Part shown: piece by piece, positions 52,099-60,424 of the stretch
How the letters are laid out: the number at the start of each line of letters is the position of its first letter
How positions within the stretch are numbered: position 1 is the stretch's first letter
Origin: Haloarchaeobius amylolyticus
Lineage (GTDB): Archaea > Halobacteriota > Halobacteria > Halobacteriales > Natrialbaceae
DNA: 64,000 nt
Direction: 5' to 3'
Assembly: GCF_026616195.1 (NCBI RefSeq)
Contig: NZ_JANHDH010000001.1
Coordinates: forward strand, 1,798,001 to 1,862,000
Notes under the pieces: generated by a model
Database searches by the model: none
Seen by the model: only the letters and a program-made list of their open reading frames with translations
Told to the model about the DNA's origin: nothing
Program-made: the position numbers and the translations under genes

Positions 52099-52830
52099 AT
52101 GACCGGAATCGACGACATCGGGGCCAGGAACGTGTTGCTGACGGACCGCCAGCACGAGACGGCGTACTGTGGTGACCTGCTCGACGCGAGTGCGGCAGGG
52201 AACCGCGCCGAGCTGACCGTCTCGTTCCCCGACGCACAGGCCGAGCAGACCGGCTTCGGCAGTCTCTCGTCCGGCCAGCCCGCGAGGAGGGGCATCATCT
52301 CCGTGGGCGACGTCATGCGCTCTGCGTCGTCGACCAACCCCGACTTCTCGGCGCCCGTCCCGATGGACGCCGTCGAGGACCCGGGCAACCTGCAGGCCAT
52401 CGGCACGTCCATCAGCCAGTTCTGCGAGCAGTGGGACCGGCAGGACCTCGACATCGTGGTGTGTTTCGACTCGCTCACCGAACTGCTCGACCACGCCAGC
52501 ACCGAGGCCGTCTTCCAGTTCTGTCACGTCCTCAACAGCCGTCTCGCGTCGGTCGACGCGCTGGCGCACTTCCACCTCGACCCGGCCGCACACGAGGACG
52601 AGACGGTCGCCACCTTCCAGTCCATCTTCGACGTGACCGTCGGCAAGACCACCGACGCCGACGCCATCGAGGCGTTCACCCAGGCGACCGACGACGACAT
52701 CGCGGCACTCGCCGACGGCTGGGGCGAGGAGGCACGGTACTCCATCGTCGGCGACAGCGACTCCGGCCGGCCCGACGAGGTCTCGGAGGCCTCCGACGAG
52801 GACATCGCCGAGTTGCTGGAAGGCTGCTGA
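52099..52830 (+). CDS. KaiC/RecA-like haloarchaeal protein, paralogue 1
   Basis: 243 residues. The pattern AELTVSFPDAQAEQTGFGSLSSGQPARRGIISVGDVMRSASSTNP, then DLDIVVCFDSLTELLDHASTEAVFQFCHVLNSRLASVDALAHFHLDP, matches a RecA-fold family common in haloarchaea that has lost a canonical GxxxxGK[ST]. The Walker-B-like strand is VVCFDSLTELL. The C-terminus EASDEDIAELLEGC resembles that of the next gene. Function unknown; possibly signalling or gas-vesicle/motility-linked as in other KaiC-like proteins. Confidence 0.75.
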   Translation: MTGIDDIGARNVLLTDRQHETAYCGDLLDASAAGNRAELTVSFPDAQAEQTGFGSLSSGQPARRGIISVGDVMRSASSTNPDFSAPVPMDAVEDPGNLQAIGTSISQFCEQWDRQDLDIVVCFDSLTELLDHASTEAVFQFCHVLNSRLASVDALAHFHLDPAAHEDETVATFQSIFDVTVGKTTDADAIEAFTQATDDDIAALADGWGEEARYSIVGDSDSGRPDEVSEASDEDIAELLEGC

Positions 52831-52915
52831 CCTGTCGGAACAGATTAATAGTGGGGGAAAGAACCATGCGAACAAGTACCTCGGACGACGCACCGAGGGG
52901 GGTTGGGTACCAGCT

Positions 52916-53752
52916 ATGACCGACGACGCGGCGACAGCCGACGCACGAACAGTTCTCCTGCTCGACGAGACCACGGCCTCTGAGTCCGGCGAGCACTGCG
53001 ACGACCTGATGCACGTCTGTAGAGCCGACCGGCGGGCCGAACTCGTCGTGTCCTTCCCGGGTGACGTGACCGACGGGGTCGACTTCGGCTCGCTGTCCGG
53101 CGGCCGCCAGCCGGCGAAACGCGGCAGCATCACCGTGGGCGAGACCTTCCGGGCCGTGGGGGCGGGCGAACCGGACTTCAGCGACCCCATCGTCGAGGAC
53201 ACCGTCGCCGACCCGACGGACCTCCAGACCCTCGGCCAGACGATCAGTCGCTTCTGCGAGGTCTGGAACGACGCCGGCTACGAGATAGCGGTCTGTTTCG
53301 ACTCCCTGACAGACCTCCTCCGCGCGAACGACGCCGAGATCGTCTTCAAGTTCTGTCACGTGCTCGCCAGCCGACTCACCGCGGCCGGTGCCGTCGCCCA
53401 CTTCCACCTCGACCCGGGCGCACACAGCCAGCAACTCGAGTTGACCTTCGAGCAGATATTCGACGAGACGCGCATGGAGGAGATCGACGTCGAACACCTC
53501 GTCCCCTCCCGGCGGTCGCGGGCCAGCGACACCGACGTGGCCGAGGAGACGGCCCAGCTGGACCTCACCGACCCGACGGCCGATGACGCCTCGACCGACA
53601 GCGACAGGTCGGCCGGTGGCGACCCGACCGACGACACGTCCGCCAGCGACACCTCGTCAGACGACGCCACGGGCGACAGGACGACCGACGGGGACGGCGA
53701 GGCCTCCGACGAGGAGATCGCCGAGCGGTTCTCGGCCATCAACGGGTCCTGA
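52916..53752 (+). CDS. KaiC/RecA-like haloarchaeal protein, paralogue 2
   Basis: 278 residues. It parallels the previous gene throughout (AELVVSFPGDVTDGVDFGSLSGGRQPAKRGSITVGETFRAVGAGEPDF; EIAVCFDSLTDLLRANDAEIVFKFCHVLASRLTAAGAVAHFHLDPGAH). It carries a longer Asp/Ser/Thr-rich disordered tail and ends SDEEIAERFSAINGS, a C-terminal motif shared with its neighbour. A recent tandem duplication with divergence is likely. Confidence 0.75.
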   Translation: MTDDAATADARTVLLLDETTASESGEHCDDLMHVCRADRRAELVVSFPGDVTDGVDFGSLSGGRQPAKRGSITVGETFRAVGAGEPDFSDPIVEDTVADPTDLQTLGQTISRFCEVWNDAGYEIAVCFDSLTDLLRANDAEIVFKFCHVLASRLTAAGAVAHFHLDPGAHSQQLELTFEQIFDETRMEEIDVEHLVPSRRSRASDTDVAEETAQLDLTDPTADDASTDSDRSAGGDPTDDTSASDTSSDDATGDRTTDGDGEASDEEIAERFSAINGS

Positions 53753-53803
53753 GGACCGCCCGACCACGGGCCGGTCGGTTCTCCCGGTTTCCGTAGCCTT
53801 TTC

Positions 53804-55732
53804 ATGTGGCCAGTCGTTGCCCGGCGTGTGGTCGCACTCACGCCCGAGATACTGTTCGTGTTCGCGCTGGTGCTCGCCGCGCTGGTGTTCTTCGCGACCG
53901 AACCCGTCCCGGTCGACATCACCGCGCTCGGCATCATGGTGGTCCTGCTCGTCACGGGACCGCTCAGCGAGCAGCTCGCAGACCTCGGGCTCATCGCCAG
54001 TCCCCTCTACCTGCTCGGGAGCGCCGAGACCGGGCCCGCCCCGGAACTCGGCATCGCGGGGTTCGCCTCGACGGCGACCATCACGGTCCTCGCGATGTTC
54101 ATCCTCTCCGACGGCGTCCAGCGAACCGGTATCATCCAGATACTCGGGCGCAAGCTCGCGGCGCTCACCGGGGACTCCGAGACCAAGCAACTGAGTGCGA
54201 CGATGGGTGTGGTCGCCCCCCTCTCTGGGTTCATCAACAACACCGCCGCGGTCGCCATCCTCCTCCCGATGGTGACCGACATCGCCCACAAGGGCAAGAC
54301 CTCGCCCTCGAAGCTCCTCATCCCGCTCTCGTACGCCTCGATGTTCGGCGGGATGCTCACCCTCATCGGCACCTCGACGAACATCCTCGCCAGCGAGGTC
54401 GCCCGCGACATCGCCAACCGGGACGACGCCCCGGTCGGCTCCGCCCGTCTCGCCGACGGGTTCTCGATGTTCGAGTTCACCGAACTCGGCATCGTGGTCG
54501 CCATCGTCGGCTTCGCCTACCTGCTCGTCGTCGGGCGCTACCTCATCCCCGAACGCATCCGGGCCCGCGAGGACCTCACCGAGGAGTTCCAGATGGCGGA
54601 CTACCTCACCGAGGTCGAGGTCCGCGAGGACTCACCGCTCATCGGCCAGACGGTGCGGGACGCGCTCGTCGAGACCGACTTCGACGTCGACCTCGTCCAG
54701 CTCGTCCGCGGCGACGAGGTCTTCCTCGAACCGCTCGGCCCGAAGGCCATCCAGGCCGGCGACATCTTCCTCGTCCGGACCGACCGCGACACCCTGGTCG
54801 AACTCATGGACGTCGAGGGGTTCGACCTCGTCCCCAACTTCGAGGTCACGGAGGAGGAACTCGAACAGGCCGAGACCGACGAGAACCTCGTCGAGGTGGT
54901 CGTCGCCCCCGGCTCCGACCTCGTCGGCGAGTCGCTCACCTCGATGAACTTCCGCCAGCGCTACGACGCGACCGTCCTCGCGCTGCGCCGCGGTGGTGAA
55001 CTCATCAGGAAGCGCATGGACAACATCGTCCTCCGGGTCGGCGACACCCTGCTCGTCCAGGCGACCGCCGACTCCATCGAGCGCCTCGACGTCAACCGCG
55101 ACTTCATCGTCGCCCAGGAGATCGAGCGCCACGACTACCGCGAGGACAGGATACCCGTCGCCCTGGGCATCATCGGCGGCGTGGTCGGCCTCGCCGCCCT
55201 CGACATCCTCCCCATCGTCGTCAGCGCCCTCGCCGGCGCTCTCGCGATGGTGTTCACCGGCTGTCTCAAACCCGGCGAGGTGTACGACGCGGTCCAGTGG
55301 GACGTCATCGTCCTGCTCGCCGGCGTCATCCCGCTCGGCACCGCCATGCAGAACACCGGCGCCGCGCTCTACCTCGCCGACGTCCTCGTCCAGAGCGCCG
55401 ACCTGCTCCCCGAGATAGCCGTGCTCGGGCTGTTCTACGTCCTGACCGCGGCGCTCACCAACGTCATCTCGAACAACGCCAGCGTCGTCCTCATGATTCC
55501 GGTCGCGTTCGACGCTGCTGCCCGGCTCGGCGCCTCGCCCTACGCGTTCGTCCTCGCGGTCACCTTCGCGGCCTCGACCGCGTTCATGACGCCCGTCGGC
55601 TACCAGACCAACCTGTTCGTCTACGGTCCCGGCGGCTACCGCTTCTCGGACTACGCGAAGGTCGGGACGCCGCTCCAGCTCGTCTTCGCGGTCGTGACGA
55701 CCATCGGCATCGCCACCATCTGGGGCATCTAG
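53804..55732 (+). CDS. SLC13/DASS-type anion permease with two RCK-C (TrkA-C) domains
   Basis: 642 residues. Two clusters of membrane helices (~1-245 and ~450-642) have the transporter repeats FINNTAAVAILLPMV and NVISNNASVVLMIPVAF. Between them are two RCK_C domains (TEVEVREDSPLIGQTVRDALVETDFDVDLVQLVRGDEVFLEP and NLVEVVVAPGSDLVGESLTSMNFRQRYDATVLALRRGG). This is the standard SLC13/CitT-like permease for di/tricarboxylates, sulfate or phosphate, with RCK gating. Substrate not certain. Confidence 0.92.
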   Translation: MWPVVARRVVALTPEILFVFALVLAALVFFATEPVPVDITALGIMVVLLVTGPLSEQLADLGLIASPLYLLGSAETGPAPELGIAGFASTATITVLAMFILSDGVQRTGIIQILGRKLAALTGDSETKQLSATMGVVAPLSGFINNTAAVAILLPMVTDIAHKGKTSPSKLLIPLSYASMFGGMLTLIGTSTNILASEVARDIANRDDAPVGSARLADGFSMFEFTELGIVVAIVGFAYLLVVGRYLIPERIRAREDLTEEFQMADYLTEVEVREDSPLIGQTVRDALVETDFDVDLVQLVRGDEVFLEPLGPKAIQAGDIFLVRTDRDTLVELMDVEGFDLVPNFEVTEEELEQAETDENLVEVVVAPGSDLVGESLTSMNFRQRYDATVLALRRGGELIRKRMDNIVLRVGDTLLVQATADSIERLDVNRDFIVAQEIERHDYREDRIPVALGIIGGVVGLAALDILPIVVSALAGALAMVFTGCLKPGEVYDAVQWDVIVLLAGVIPLGTAMQNTGAALYLADVLVQSADLLPEIAVLGLFYVLTAALTNVISNNASVVLMIPVAFDAAARLGASPYAFVLAVTFAASTAFMTPVGYQTNLFVYGPGGYRFSDYAKVGTPLQLVFAVVTTIGIATIWGI

Positions 55733-55995
55733 ACCAGCGGCAGGCCGACGAACGCGATGTCGAGCAGGTGCAGGAGGATGACCAGCACCGCCCCCGGTGC
55801 GCCCCCAATGGCGACCACCAGCAGGACCAGCGGCGTGACCACGATACCGACGCCGAGCCAGCCCGCCAGCACCAGCACGATGAGTCCGACGATCGTGTTC
55901 ACGATGAAGGGCTTGACCGTGTCGACCACCCGGCGCGCCCCCACGAAGAACGCGACGACGAGGACGAGGATGGCGAGTTCGATGGGCGTGACCAT
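55729..55995 (-). CDS. BofA-family small membrane protein (archaeal homologue)
   Basis: 88 residues (MVTPIELAILVLVVAFFVGARRVVDTVKPFIVNTIVGLIVLVLAGWLGVGIVVTPLVLLVVAIGGAPGAVLVILLHLLDIAF). The block KPFIVNTIVGLIVLVLAGWLGVGI and VAIGGAPGAVLVILLHLL match BofA, the pro-sigmaK processing inhibitor family in Firmicutes. Sporulation does not occur in haloarchaea, so its role here is unknown. The 3' end overlaps the permease gene by four bases on the opposite strand. Confidence 0.75.
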   Translation of the reverse strand: MVTPIELAILVLVVAFFVGARRVVDTVKPFIVNTIVGLIVLVLAGWLGVGIVVTPLVLLVVAIGGAPGAVLVILLHLLDIAFVGLPLV

Positions 55996-56103
55996 GGCTG
56001 GACGGATGGCTGCCGGAGGCTTAAACCGAGAGGTGTGGTACCGGCTGGGTCGCAGGGGGATGGAACGAAACGCTTTACATCGGACGAAGAGAAGATACCG
56101 TGA

Positions 56104-56177
56104 GGGCTGGTGGGTTAGCCTGGCCATACTCGTAGCCTTGGGTGCTACTGACCCCGGTTCGAATCCGGGCCAGCCCA
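56104..56177 (+). tRNA. tRNA-Pro (UGG)
   Basis: 74 bases. Acceptor stem GGGCTGG/CCAGCCC, discriminator A. Anticodon stem GTAGC/GCTAC around CTTGGGT gives anticodon TGG. T-stem CCCGG/CCGGG with loop TTCGAAT. No intron; CCA not encoded. A TATA-like CTTTACAT is ~30 bases upstream (56073-56080). Confidence 0.95.
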
Positions 56178-56268
56178 TTCCGTTTTCCGCCACACCGACG
56201 CCGTCGAGAGGTTCTCCCCTGGACGATGGTTTATATCCGGATACGACCCAACCCCGGCAGAGTACCAG

Positions 56269-57084
56269 ATGGACCCACACCGGAAAGGTGACCTCACCGA
56301 AGCGCTCGTCATCGCCGAGTTCAAGCGCAGAGCGATACCCATCGCCACGTCCGTCGGGGACAACGAACGCTGGGACGTCCTCGCAGAGACGGAGACCGGA
56401 GCGATCCTTCGCGTGCAGATCAAGACCGGCTGGATAGAGAACGGGACGATTCGACTGGTCGGGACCACGGTGCACACGAACTCGACCGGGAACGTCCGCA
56501 AACGATACCACGGTGACGTGGACGTCTTCGTCGTTTACTGCCACGAGAACGAGACGATGTACCTCGTCGAAGAACGGGAGTTCGGGACGCAGATCAGACT
56601 CCGCGTGGATGAACCCGCGATCCGCCACAAGAACATCAACTGGGCCGAGGAGTACGAGTTCGACGAGCGCTGGCCGCCTGACCTCGACACGAACGCCCGG
56701 ACCCTGCAGACGACCGACCCGACGACCGTCGCCGGTGTCGACGCACTCGAGTCGGCCGGTGCACCGGTCTGGCGCGATGTTCGAGGGACGAGCAAGCGCA
56801 ACGTCGTGACGGTGGTCGACGGCCGACCGTACCGGGTCCGCATCGAGAGCGGCTTCCTGCGCGAGGGTCGAATCAAGGTGCACCCGGACGAGACAGACAC
56901 CGACTGCTACGTCGTCTACTGCGACGACCTCGACGACTGCGACGACGTCGCCGCGGTGTACGCGATAGCCCGTGAGGAAGTGGCTGAAACCTTCTCACTC
57001 CGGATGGACGAACCCGAACGGATTCGAGCGAACACCAAACTCGCCACCGACTACGCCTTCGCCACCAACTGGCCACCGGCCTGA
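56269..57084 (+). CDS. PD-(D/E)XK nuclease-like protein with two fused domains
   Basis: 271 residues. The first half resembles the PDDEXK/I-Ssp6803I-type nuclease fold: GDLTEALVIAEFKRRAIP (Glu11), ERWDVL (Asp36), LRVQIKTGW (Gln50 and Lys52). The second half (~153-271) repeats the same layout, including VVYCDDLDDCDDV and MDEPERIRANTKL, but the QIK position reads YRVRIESG, so its active site is lost. It starts 91 bases after tRNA-Pro; TTTATATCC at ~56230 is the likely TATA box. Possibly a homing-type or restriction-like enzyme acting as a pseudo-dimer. Confidence 0.8.
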   Translation: MDPHRKGDLTEALVIAEFKRRAIPIATSVGDNERWDVLAETETGAILRVQIKTGWIENGTIRLVGTTVHTNSTGNVRKRYHGDVDVFVVYCHENETMYLVEEREFGTQIRLRVDEPAIRHKNINWAEEYEFDERWPPDLDTNARTLQTTDPTTVAGVDALESAGAPVWRDVRGTSKRNVVTVVDGRPYRVRIESGFLREGRIKVHPDETDTDCYVVYCDDLDDCDDVAAVYAIAREEVAETFSLRMDEPERIRANTKLATDYAFATNWPPA

Positions 57085-57857
57085 CGGGCACACCCCACAG
57101 CCTCGCCCTCGGCACACAGCCACTCGACCACCGCCGAGACGAACCGCTCGTGTGCTTCCGCGGTCGAGATCGTCCCCGGGTCGTCGCCGGACTGGCCGCC
57201 GTAGTGCCCGAACTGCGAGTGGTTCATCCCCTCGATGCTGACGAGGGAGGCGTTCGCGGGGAGGTTCGCCCGGCTCGAGGCGAAGCGGTCCCGGTTCAGG
57301 ACGCCGTCTTCGGTGCCGGTCACCGCGAGCACCGCCAGGTCGGAGTCGGCGATCGACACGTCGCAGTACGACGCGGCGAGGAGCAGTCCCTCGACGTGCT
57401 GTGCGTTGTTCGCGGCGTACCGGCAGGCCATCGCGCCGCCGAGGGAGTGACCGCCGACGTACCACGTCTCGACCGACTCGTCGCTCCGGATGACCGCGGT
57501 GGCCTTGCCCTGGTCGAGTACGGCGAGGTTCAGCGGCATCTTCGGGACGTAGACGGTCACGTCGTGTTCGGCGACGAGTGGGGCCAGTGCCTCGACGTAG
57601 GCTCCGGGTGCGACCCGGCCGCCGGGGTAGTACACCAGACCCACAGTTTTGGCCTCGGCGTCGGGGTCGCGGATGACGTACCCGCCGTGGGCCTGCTCGA
57701 CCGCCACCTCGTGGTCGGCCTCGACCGCCGACATTGGTTCGGTGGCGTCGGAGGCCAGCACGTCGAAGTAGACGTACGCGCCGGTGGCCGCGAGCGCGAG
57801 CAGGACGACCACGGCGACCGCGGCGTAGGGAGCGTACCGGCGGAGTGTCGCACGCAT
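57051..57857 (-). CDS. Alpha/beta hydrolase, membrane-anchored
   Basis: 268 residues with an N-terminal membrane helix (YAPYAAVAVVVLLALAATGAYVYF). The nucleophile elbow GHSLGGAMACRYAANN contains the catalytic Ser. The acid/His region is VTGTEDGVLNRD and GMNHSQFGHYGGQSGDDPG. Probably exported or facing the cell exterior, acting on small esters. It converges on the nuclease gene with a 34-base overlap. Confidence 0.85.
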   Translation of the reverse strand: MRATLRRYAPYAAVAVVVLLALAATGAYVYFDVLASDATEPMSAVEADHEVAVEQAHGGYVIRDPDAEAKTVGLVYYPGGRVAPGAYVEALAPLVAEHDVTVYVPKMPLNLAVLDQGKATAVIRSDESVETWYVGGHSLGGAMACRYAANNAQHVEGLLLAASYCDVSIADSDLAVLAVTGTEDGVLNRDRFASSRANLPANASLVSIEGMNHSQFGHYGGQSGDDPGTISTAEAHERFVSAVVEWLCAEGEAVGCARQAGGQLVAKA

Positions 57858-58136
57858 CGGCTCGGACTCCGCCCGCCGCGCACTTGTACGTTCGTACCCG
57901 AATCGGTAGCCTGCTGGGGGTTACCGATAGAACCCGACCACGTGGTGGTGACTCCGTTACGGGTCGCGAATACTCATATACGAGCGAGTATTTTCACTAT
58001 TCTAGGAGGTCCGGGCCGTCGACCGGGGGAGTTCGACGGGACCGGGCCGGAGAGAGACAGGCATGTACCAGAGAGGGGGAGACGGGGGAGTATCGGGAGT
58101 ATCGACAGTTTCGACACACCAGCGGAGGTGTGCCGC
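57858..58136. promoter_or_regulatory. Region between hydrolase and subtilase genes with inverted repeats
   Basis: 279 bases. Inverted repeat ATCGGTA ... TACCGAT at 57902-57927 and AATACTC ... GAGTATT at 57969-57992, the latter overlapping the AT-rich CATATAC. Several TATA-like AT blocks (GTATTTTCACT at 57988-57998) precede the subtilase start by ~140 bases. No gene seen. Confidence 0.45.
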
Positions 58137-60341
58137 ATGAACCGGCGGGTGCTCGCACTCGCGATGGTCGTCGTGATGGTGCTATCGGTGGTCGCGGGAA
58201 CCGCGACGGGGACCGGTCACGGCCCGGGAGACGGGCCCGCAGCCGGGCCGAGCAACGGGCCCGGGACTGGTAACGGGCCAGGAACGGGAGACGGCCCGCC
58301 GGGCGACGGCCCCGGCAACGGGACCGACTGGCCACCCGCTGGCGTCGGCCCCGAGGACATGACACAGGTCATCGTCGTCTTCACCGACCACGCCGCGCGC
58401 AGCGCCGCCCCCATCGAGGCGGCCGGCGGCCGCGTCACCGGCGGGATGGACATCGCCTTCATGCCGGTCGCGTTCGCGATGGTCCCGGAGCAGGCGGTCC
58501 GGGGGCTCGAACGTAACCCGAACGTCGCCGGGGTCTACCCCGACGCCATCGCGACCGTCGACCCCGCGGCGTCCTCGCAGACCACGCCGTGGGGCATCGC
58601 CCGCATCGAGGCGCAGGCCGCCGCTACGGCCGGCCTCGACGCCGCCGACCAGTCGCAGGTCCAGGTCGCCGTCATCGACACCGGCATCGACTACGACCAC
58701 GAGGACCTCCGGAACAACGTCGACTGGGGGGTCCGCGTGACCTCGGGACAGGAGTGCTGGTGGGTCTTCTGCTGGCCCACCGAGGAACGCTCCTACGGCA
58801 AGGAGGCGGCCGACGACGACAACGGCCACGGCACCCACGTCGCGGGCACCGTCGCCGCCGAGGACAACGGACTCGGTGTCGTGGGCGTCGCCCCGCACGT
58901 ATCGCTCTACTCCGTGAAGGTACTCGACTACTCGGGCAGCGCCCCCTACTCCGTCATCATCACCGGGATGGACGAGGCCGTCAGGGGCCCCGACGGGGTC
59001 ATCGGGACCGAGGACGACGCCGACATCCTCTCGATGAGCCTGAGCGGCCCGACCCAGGGCGGGCTCTGCGACGCGGTGAACAGCGCCACCGCCGCCGGCT
59101 CGGTCGTCGTCGCGGCGGCCGGCAACAGCGGCGACGGCGACACCGCGACCGACGACGTGCGCTACCCGGCGAAGTGCGCCGGCGCCATCGCGGTGGCGGC
59201 GACCGACAGCACCGACGACACCCCATCGTGGAGCGCGGAAGGCCCCGCCGTCGACGTGGCCGCCCCCGGCGTCAGCGTCTACTCGACCGCCCGCGGGAAC
59301 GGCTACACCACCATGAGCGGGACCTCGATGGCCACCCCGCACGTCTCCGGCACCGTCGCGCTCCTGCTCGCACAGGACCTGCAGGACGGCTCGCGCGACC
59401 TCTCGCCCGACGACGTCCGGACCCGGCTCGTCCAGTCGACCGACGACGTGACCGCGGCCGGCTTCGACTACGACACCGGCCACGGCATCCCGATAGTCGA
59501 CCAGGTCCTCGGCGTCGCCCAGGAGCCGACCGCCATCGGCGAGACCGGTCGCGTGACCGTCTCGCAGTCGAGCCGCGACCAGTGGCACACCGTGGCACTG
59601 TCGAACACCTACACGAACCCCGTCGTCGTCATGGAGCCCCCGAGCTACAACGGCGACCACGCCCTCCACGTCCGGGTCCGCAACGTCGCGCCCGACAGTT
59701 TCGAGTTCCGACTCGAGGAGTGGCTCGTCGCCGACGGCGCCCACACCAGCGAGACCGTCTCGTACATGGTCGTCGAGGCCGGCAGCCACACGCTGGCCGA
59801 CGGCCGCACCCTCGAAGCCGGGACCGTCGCGGTCGGCGAGGCGAACGACGTCGTCGCCTTCGACACCCAGTTCGGCGCCACCCCCGTCGTGCTGAGCCAG
59901 ACCCAGACCGTCGTCGAGGCCGACCCCGTCGTGACCCGCATGAAGGACGTCTCGAAAGACGGCTTCACCGTCCGCCTGCAGGAGGAGGAAGCCCGCGGCG
60001 GCCACGCCACCGAGACGGTCGGCTACGTCGCCATCGCGATGGGTGACAGTGTCGTCGACGGGGCCGCGCTCCGGGTCGCCACGACCCCGAACGCGGTGAC
60101 CCACGACTGGTACCGCATCGACTTCGGCTCGCAATCCTACGGCACGACCCCGGTGTTCCTCGCCGCCCAGCAGACCGCCGACGGCGGCGACCCCGCCGGC
60201 CTCCGCTACCGGAGCCTCGGCAGCTCCGGCGTCGACGTGAAGGTCGAGGAGGAGCGCAGCGCCGACAGCGAGGTCGGCCACACCTCCGAGGTCGTCGGCT
60301 ACGTCGTCCTCGGCGAGGCCGGTACCCTCTACGGCTACTGA
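58137..60341 (+). CDS. Secreted subtilase (S8) with Gly/Pro linker and C-terminal repeats
   Basis: 734 residues from ATG 58137. Signal peptide MNRRVLALAMVVVMVLSVVAGTATG, then a Gly/Pro-rich low-complexity linker (~25-60). An inhibitor-I9-like prodomain (~75-150: VIVVFTDHAARSAAPIEAAGGRVTGGMD) precedes the S8 domain. Catalytic residues: Asp181 in VAVIDTGIDYDHEDL, His231 in NGHGTHVAGT, Ser397 in GTSMATPHVSGT. A Cys pair (ECWWVFCWP) lies between Asp and His. Three tandem ~70-80 residue repeats follow from ~475, ending VVGYVVLGEAGTLYGY. Confidence 0.92.
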   Translation: MNRRVLALAMVVVMVLSVVAGTATGTGHGPGDGPAAGPSNGPGTGNGPGTGDGPPGDGPGNGTDWPPAGVGPEDMTQVIVVFTDHAARSAAPIEAAGGRVTGGMDIAFMPVAFAMVPEQAVRGLERNPNVAGVYPDAIATVDPAASSQTTPWGIARIEAQAAATAGLDAADQSQVQVAVIDTGIDYDHEDLRNNVDWGVRVTSGQECWWVFCWPTEERSYGKEAADDDNGHGTHVAGTVAAEDNGLGVVGVAPHVSLYSVKVLDYSGSAPYSVIITGMDEAVRGPDGVIGTEDDADILSMSLSGPTQGGLCDAVNSATAAGSVVVAAAGNSGDGDTATDDVRYPAKCAGAIAVAATDSTDDTPSWSAEGPAVDVAAPGVSVYSTARGNGYTTMSGTSMATPHVSGTVALLLAQDLQDGSRDLSPDDVRTRLVQSTDDVTAAGFDYDTGHGIPIVDQVLGVAQEPTAIGETGRVTVSQSSRDQWHTVALSNTYTNPVVVMEPPSYNGDHALHVRVRNVAPDSFEFRLEEWLVADGAHTSETVSYMVVEAGSHTLADGRTLEAGTVAVGEANDVVAFDTQFGATPVVLSQTQTVVEADPVVTRMKDVSKDGFTVRLQEEEARGGHATETVGYVAIAMGDSVVDGAALRVATTPNAVTHDWYRIDFGSQSYGTTPVFLAAQQTADGGDPAGLRYRSLGSSGVDVKVEEERSADSEVGHTSEVVGYVVLGEAGTLYGY

Positions 60342-60424
60342 CGCCAGCCCCGGCGTGCCAGACGGCATCACTTTCGGCGCGCTTTGCCAACCTTCTTAGG
60401 CGGAGACGACTCTAGTCAGGTCCA

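Noticed and set aside
57150-58136. N-terminal extension of the subtilase reading frame
   Set aside because: The frame runs upstream through the hydrolase gene on the other strand, but a clean signal peptide begins at 58137.
58182-60371. Very long frame antisense to the subtilase
   Set aside because: Arg/Gly/Asp/Val-rich antisense shadow of a gene with intact catalytic triad.
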